NCBI GenBank assembly: GCA_007130265.1
Contig: SLST01000406.1
Coordinates: 1 to 9,878, forward strand
Direction of reading: 5' to 3'
DNA length: 9,878 bases
DNA from: Spirochaetales bacterium
GTDB lineage: Bacteria; Spirochaetota; Spirochaetia; DSM-27196; SLST01
The notes under the pieces are model-generated. The model ran no database searches, was not told where the DNA came from, and worked only from the letters and a program-made list of their open reading frames with translations. Of the stretch, positions 6,595 through 9,878 are shown in pieces; the stretch's first letter is position 1, and each line of letters begins with the position of its first letter. The position numbers and the translations under genes were made by a program.

Positions 6595-7413
6595 ATGCAA
6601 GCCGATTTCCGTGACCGTGTCGATCGGGCCGTCTCATCAGTCAGGCAGCAGACCCAACGAACCCCCGCGATCGCGATCGTATTGGGCTCGGGGTTGTCGG
6701 ACGTCGTCGATGACCTGGTTCCCGAAGCTCGCGACACGACTATCATCGGGTACCGGGAGATCGACGGGTTCACCTCGCCGTCGGTGGCGGGTCACCGAGG
6801 CGCGCTGGCCGTTGCCGATGATGTGGCGGTCATGGCGGGCCGCTTTCACTTCTACGAGGGGCGGTCGATGGATGATGTGGTGCTGCCCGTCGCGATGCTC
6901 GCCTCGCTCGGGGTTCGGACGCTCATCGTGACCAACGCAGCCGGAGGGATCGATCGCAACTATCAGCCAGGCGATCTGGTAGTGATCACCGATCACATTA
7001 ACCTCATGGGGACGAGTCCCCTGATAGGACCCCAGGACACCGCGAGCGGAGCGCGATTCCCGGACATGACCGACGCCTACGACCCGGCTCTGCGCGAGCT
7101 GGCAGGGGAGCTCGACCCTGGGCTGAAGACCGGCGTCTACGCTGCGATGTCGGGTCCGGCGTACGAGACGCCGGCGGAGATCACGATGCTCGAGCGCCTC
7201 GGTGCCGACCTCGTGGGGATGTCGACCGTTCCGGAAGTCCTCGTCGCCCGCAGCTACGGGGTCCGCGTACTCGGCGTTTCCACGGTGACGAACCTCGCTG
7301 CCGGGCGCGCGGGAAAGCCTCTCGACCACCGGGAGGTGGTCGAAGTCGGTGCCTCGATTCGCGGTCGGATGGTCACGCTACTCGCCGGGTTAGTCTCACG
7401 GCTGAAGGTGTGA
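6595..7413 (+). CDS. Purine nucleoside phosphorylase (trimeric PNP family)
   Basis: Cleaves purine nucleosides with phosphate to the free base and (deoxy)ribose-1-phosphate in purine salvage; cytoplasmic, normally a trimer. At 272 residues it has the usual size. Residues matching the human enzyme's active site are visible: the phosphate-site S32 in the GSGLS loop, R83 and H85 in GRFHFYEG, and S210 in GMSTVPEV; the sugar-site Y87, M209 and H245; and the base-site E191 (AYETPAE) and N233 (STVTN). E191 together with N233 is the signature for 6-oxopurines (inosine, guanosine) rather than methylthioadenosine, so this resembles PunA-type enzymes. The start at ATG 6595 gives a family-like N-terminus, with only a weak, distant Shine-Dalgarno. 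The gene is transcribed away from asd and is followed six bases later by the helicase gene, probably in the same transcript. Confidence 0.95.
   Translation: MQADFRDRVDRAVSSVRQQTQRTPAIAIVLGSGLSDVVDDLVPEARDTTIIGYREIDGFTSPSVAGHRGALAVADDVAVMAGRFHFYEGRSMDDVVLPVAMLASLGVRTLIVTNAAGGIDRNYQPGDLVVITDHINLMGTSPLIGPQDTASGARFPDMTDAYDPALRELAGELDPGLKTGVYAAMSGPAYETPAEITMLERLGADLVGMSTVPEVLVARSYGVRVLGVSTVTNLAAGRAGKPLDHREVVEVGASIRGRMVTLLAGLVSRLKV
7404..7410 (+). promoter_or_regulatory. Ribosome binding site of the JAB-DinG gene
   Basis: GAAGGTG lies nine bases before the ATG at 7420, within the last codons of the phosphorylase gene. It supports starting the fusion protein at 7420, so that the JAB-like domain is included from the outset rather than read from an internal helicase-only start. 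Confidence 0.5.
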
Positions 7414-7419
7414 TCGTCC

Positions 7420-9878
7420 ATGCAGGCCGAACAGCGGATCGTGGCCCATGCGGCTGCTGCGATACGGCAAGCCATCGCCGAGTCCAGAGGATCCGAAGTT
7501 CTCTTCCTCTGCGAGTGTGATGAGCAGCTGAACGTCACCTCGGTGCGGACTATCGCGCGCGGCGTGCCGGAGATGGTGGCAGCCCCTATGGATCAGCTGC
7601 ATCGGGGCCAGGTCGTCATCCACAATCATCCGGGCGGTGATCTGCAACCGAGCCGGGCCGATGTGAACGTCGCCGCCGAGCTCGCGGAGTCCGGCGTTGG
7701 CTCCTTCATCGTTGACAACGAGGTAACCGAGCTTCTCGTCGTCTGCGAACCGAGCCCGCCCAGGCATATCAAACGCCTCGAGACCGACGAGCTAGCGGCG
7801 GTCGTCGACGATGGAGGGCAGCTGTCCGCGCTTTTCCGCGATTTCGAGACGCGGCAGAGCCAGGTGGACATGCTGCGTCTTGTGGCTGAAGGGTTCAACG
7901 GCGATCGTGTTGTAGCCGTGGAGGCGGGGACCGGTGTGGGCAAGAGCTTTGCGTATCTGCTGCCCGCGATCGCGTGGGCGGCTGCGAACGACGAGCGCGT
8001 GGTCATCTCCACGGCGACGATCAACCTGCAGCAGCAACTCGTGGAGAAGGACATCCCGACGGTCCAGCAGCTTCTCGGGCTCGATGTCCCCGTGATGCTC
8101 GTCAAGGGGCGCGGGAATTACCTCTGTCGTAAGCGGCTTGGTGAGGCAGTAGAGGAAGAGTCACTCTTTGCCGACGAGACGGTCGAGGGGAGCGGGCCCA
8201 CCGAAACCGAAGGTCTTGTTGAACCCGACCTCGTAGCGATCAGGGACTGGGCGGACACGTCGGCAACAGGAAGCCGAAGCGAGCTGCCGTTCATGGTCGC
8301 CGACGAGCTGTGGACCCGTGTGAACTCCGATGCCGATTCATGTACCGAGTTGACCTGCCGGTTGCGCGAGAGATGCTTCTTCCTGCACGCGCGTCGTCAA
8401 GCGGCGGCCGCCAAGGTCCTCGTAGCAAACCATCATCTGCTCTTCATCGATCTCGCTCTTCGGGTGCGTGGAATCGGCTTCGAGGCTCGGGCCGTACTGC
8501 CGCCGTTCCAGCGCCTCGTCTTTGACGAGGCGCACAGTATCGAGAACAGCGCGACGAGTCTGTTCAGCGAGAGCTTTTCGCGTTTCTCCGTGAGCAAGCA
8601 TGCCCGGCGGCTTGCACGTACGCGTCGCGGTCGACGGTACGGACTGCTCGCCGGCGTCAGCCGCCGTGGGGCCGACGCGGATGCAATCGCGAGAGCGACC
8701 GCGGCGCTCGGTTCCGCGGAGGAGGGTGCTGATGCGTTGGACGCCGCGGTTGTCGAGCACGTGGACTACACCCTGCGGCTGACCGAAGGTCTGCCGCGGT
8801 CGATCCTGCAGGCCATCCTGGATCCGGTAGGCGAACTCCATGCTCGACTCGTGACACTCGCAAACGCGCTGTCCGATGTCATGGAGGATGACGACGGCGA
8901 CGAGTCCGGGCCCTACCACGAGTTGCGCGTCGTGCTCCGGCGTGTCGAGCGTCTCGTGACGCTGTGCAACAGCTTCACGGAGTTCGCCGACCACAGCGAC
9001 CGGGTCTTCTGGATCGAGGTGCGGCGCAGCCCGGACGGGCGCCGTACTGCTCGCATGATCTCGAGCCCGCTCGACGTCCGGGCCGTCATGCGGGAGGCAG
9101 TCTTCGACGTCTTCGATACTGTCGTGTTCACCTCCGCGACTCTGACGGTGGGCAACTCGTTTGACTACTGGGGAGGGCGAGTCGGGCTGTTCGACTCCGC
9201 ACGCGAGATCGATCTCGCCCAGTTCCCGTCACCCTTCCCCTACTCTGAGCGGGCCCTCGTTGCGGTGCCGAGCGATGCTCCGGAGCCGGTCGACGAGTCG
9301 TACGGCCGGTTCCTCGTCTCGTTTCTCGGCGATCTGCTCGAAGTCAGCGAAGGGCGCGGCCTCGTGCTGTTCACCTCGTACGAGATGCTGCGCGAGGTTC
9401 ATGCCGCGCTGCGTGACCGACTCGCGGCCCACGGAATTGCCGCGCTTCGTCAGGGCGACGACGATCGGGCGAGGTTGCTTGCGCGCGTCGCCACCGACAC
9501 ATCGAGCGTTCTTTTCGCAACCGAGAGCTTCTGGCAGGGGGTGGATCTTCCCGGAGAGACGCTGCAGGTAGTCGTCCTGTGCCGGTTGCCGTTTCGTGTT
9601 CCTACCGATCCGATTCTGCTCGCCCGTACCGAAGCGATCGAGGCGCGTGGCGGGAATGCCTTCACCGAGCTTGCCCTTCCGGAGGCGGTAATGAAGTTCC
9701 GGCAGGGCTTCGGCAGGTTGATCCGTCGCAACACCGACCGCGGGGTCGTAGTGGTCACCGACGTTCGGATTCTGACGAAACGGTACGGTCCGCTGTTCCT
9801 CTCGTCGCTTCCTCCAACTATGATGACTCGTCGGGAGGCGGCCGGCGTGATCGAGGACGTGGAGCGATTCCTCTATCC
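7420..9878 (+). CDS. dinG: JAB/MPN (RadC-like) domain fused to DinG/XPD-type Fe-S DNA helicase, 3' end outside window
   Basis: Predicted ATP-dependent superfamily 2 helicase, 5'-3' by analogy with DinG, with an extra N-terminal metalloprotease-fold domain. The frame is open without a stop for 819 codons to the right edge. Residues 1-~110 are JAB/MPN-like: E26, then H68-N-H70-P-G-G, S78 and D81, a complete JAMM signature (HxHP, six residues, SxxD) in a RadC-like context. Helicase part: RQSQ (145-148) as Q-motif; Walker A GTGVGKS 170-176; cysteines C236, C308, C313, C319, with the C-x4-C-x5-C spacing of the E. coli DinG iron-sulfur cluster; ANHHLL; DEAH 369-372; SATL 572-575; ESFWQGVDLPG 702-712; motif VI QGFGRLIRR 762-770. 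Only a few dozen residues should be missing at the C-terminus. Expected role is repair or resolution of R-loops and replication obstacles. It follows the phosphorylase gene by six bases. The helicase call is firm; the JAB catalytic role is inferred. Confidence 0.93.
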   Translation, partial: MQAEQRIVAHAAAAIRQAIAESRGSEVLFLCECDEQLNVTSVRTIARGVPEMVAAPMDQLHRGQVVIHNHPGGDLQPSRADVNVAAELAESGVGSFIVDNEVTELLVVCEPSPPRHIKRLETDELAAVVDDGGQLSALFRDFETRQSQVDMLRLVAEGFNGDRVVAVEAGTGVGKSFAYLLPAIAWAAANDERVVISTATINLQQQLVEKDIPTVQQLLGLDVPVMLVKGRGNYLCRKRLGEAVEEESLFADETVEGSGPTETEGLVEPDLVAIRDWADTSATGSRSELPFMVADELWTRVNSDADSCTELTCRLRERCFFLHARRQAAAAKVLVANHHLLFIDLALRVRGIGFEARAVLPPFQRLVFDEAHSIENSATSLFSESFSRFSVSKHARRLARTRRGRRYGLLAGVSRRGADADAIARATAALGSAEEGADALDAAVVEHVDYTLRLTEGLPRSILQAILDPVGELHARLVTLANALSDVMEDDDGDESGPYHELRVVLRRVERLVTLCNSFTEFADHSDRVFWIEVRRSPDGRRTARMISSPLDVRAVMREAVFDVFDTVVFTSATLTVGNSFDYWGGRVGLFDSAREIDLAQFPSPFPYSERALVAVPSDAPEPVDESYGRFLVSFLGDLLEVSEGRGLVLFTSYEMLREVHAALRDRLAAHGIAALRQGDDDRARLLARVATDTSSVLFATESFWQGVDLPGETLQVVVLCRLPFRVPTDPILLARTEAIEARGGNAFTELALPEAVMKFRQGFGRLIRRNTDRGVVVVTDVRILTKRYGPLFLSSLPPTMMTRREAAGVIEDVERFLY

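Noticed and set aside
6637..7329. 230-codon open frame on the minus strand opposite the phosphorylase
   Set aside because: Antisense shadow of a gene whose active-site residues are all present; no domain seen.
7420..7750. JAB segment as a separate radC gene or radC remnant
   Set aside because: The frame runs without stop or shift into the helicase, a ribosome site precedes only the 7420 start, and the RadC N-terminal HhH region is absent.
7420..7800. N-terminal DnaQ-type exonuclease domain, as found in some DinG proteins
   Set aside because: No DEDD-type exonuclease motifs are visible; the HxHP...SxxD pattern fits JAB/MPN instead.
8338..8994. 218-codon open frame on the minus strand within the helicase region
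   Set aside because: The plus-strand frame is continuous from 7420 and carries the Fe-S cysteines and DEAH box; the minus-strand reading has no recognisable features.
1..9878. tRNA or rRNA genes, CRISPR arrays, insertion sequences, attachment sites
   Set aside because: No repeat-spacer pattern, transposase, terminal repeats or RNA-gene folds were seen; nearly all bases lie in assigned coding genes.

Overview
The window is a densely packed, GC-rich piece of bacterial chromosome with eight protein-coding genes and no mobile element, RNA gene or CRISPR array that I can see. My best guess for the host is a free-living, high-GC member of the Spirochaetota. The basis is an AtoS/AtoC-like kinase and sigma-54 regulator pair, typical of spirochaetes, beside a housekeeping mixture of genes. 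No single marker proves the phylum, so treat this as moderate inference.

Layout. (1) Positions 1-2499, plus strand: a soluble PAS sensor histidine kinase whose 5' end lies before the window, overlapping by 11 bases an NtrC-type response regulator (REC, sigma-54 AAA+, Fis HTH). (2) Positions 2519-6458, minus strand, read right to left: asd (aspartate-semialdehyde dehydrogenase, archaeal/fungal-type), lysC (aspartokinase), a small protein with a C-terminal J domain, and a membrane glycosyl-1-phosphate transferase of the WecA/TagO/MraY superfamily. Spacing is tight (4-base overlap, then about 50 and 26 bases), so this looks like one operon starting from a promoter just right of asd. It meets the regulator gene tail to tail with only 19 bases between. 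(3) Positions 6459-6594: the only sizeable intergenic space, a divergent control region with candidate promoters facing both ways and a short inverted repeat between them. (4) Positions 6595-9878, plus strand: a purine nucleoside phosphorylase followed 6 bases later by a large gene that runs off the right edge.

Functionally, asd and lysC together make aspartate semialdehyde, the branch point for lysine, threonine and methionine. The glycosyltransferase starts a lipid-linked cell-surface glycan, and the phosphorylase salvages purine nucleosides.

The most interesting item is the last gene (7420 to beyond 9878). It encodes a full set of XPD/DinG-type helicase motifs, including four cysteines spaced like the DinG iron-sulfur cluster. 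Its first ~110 residues, however, form a RadC-like JAB/MPN domain with an intact JAMM metal-binding signature. A metalloprotease-type fold fused to an Fe-S DNA helicase is unusual, and it is the best candidate here for an under-described system.
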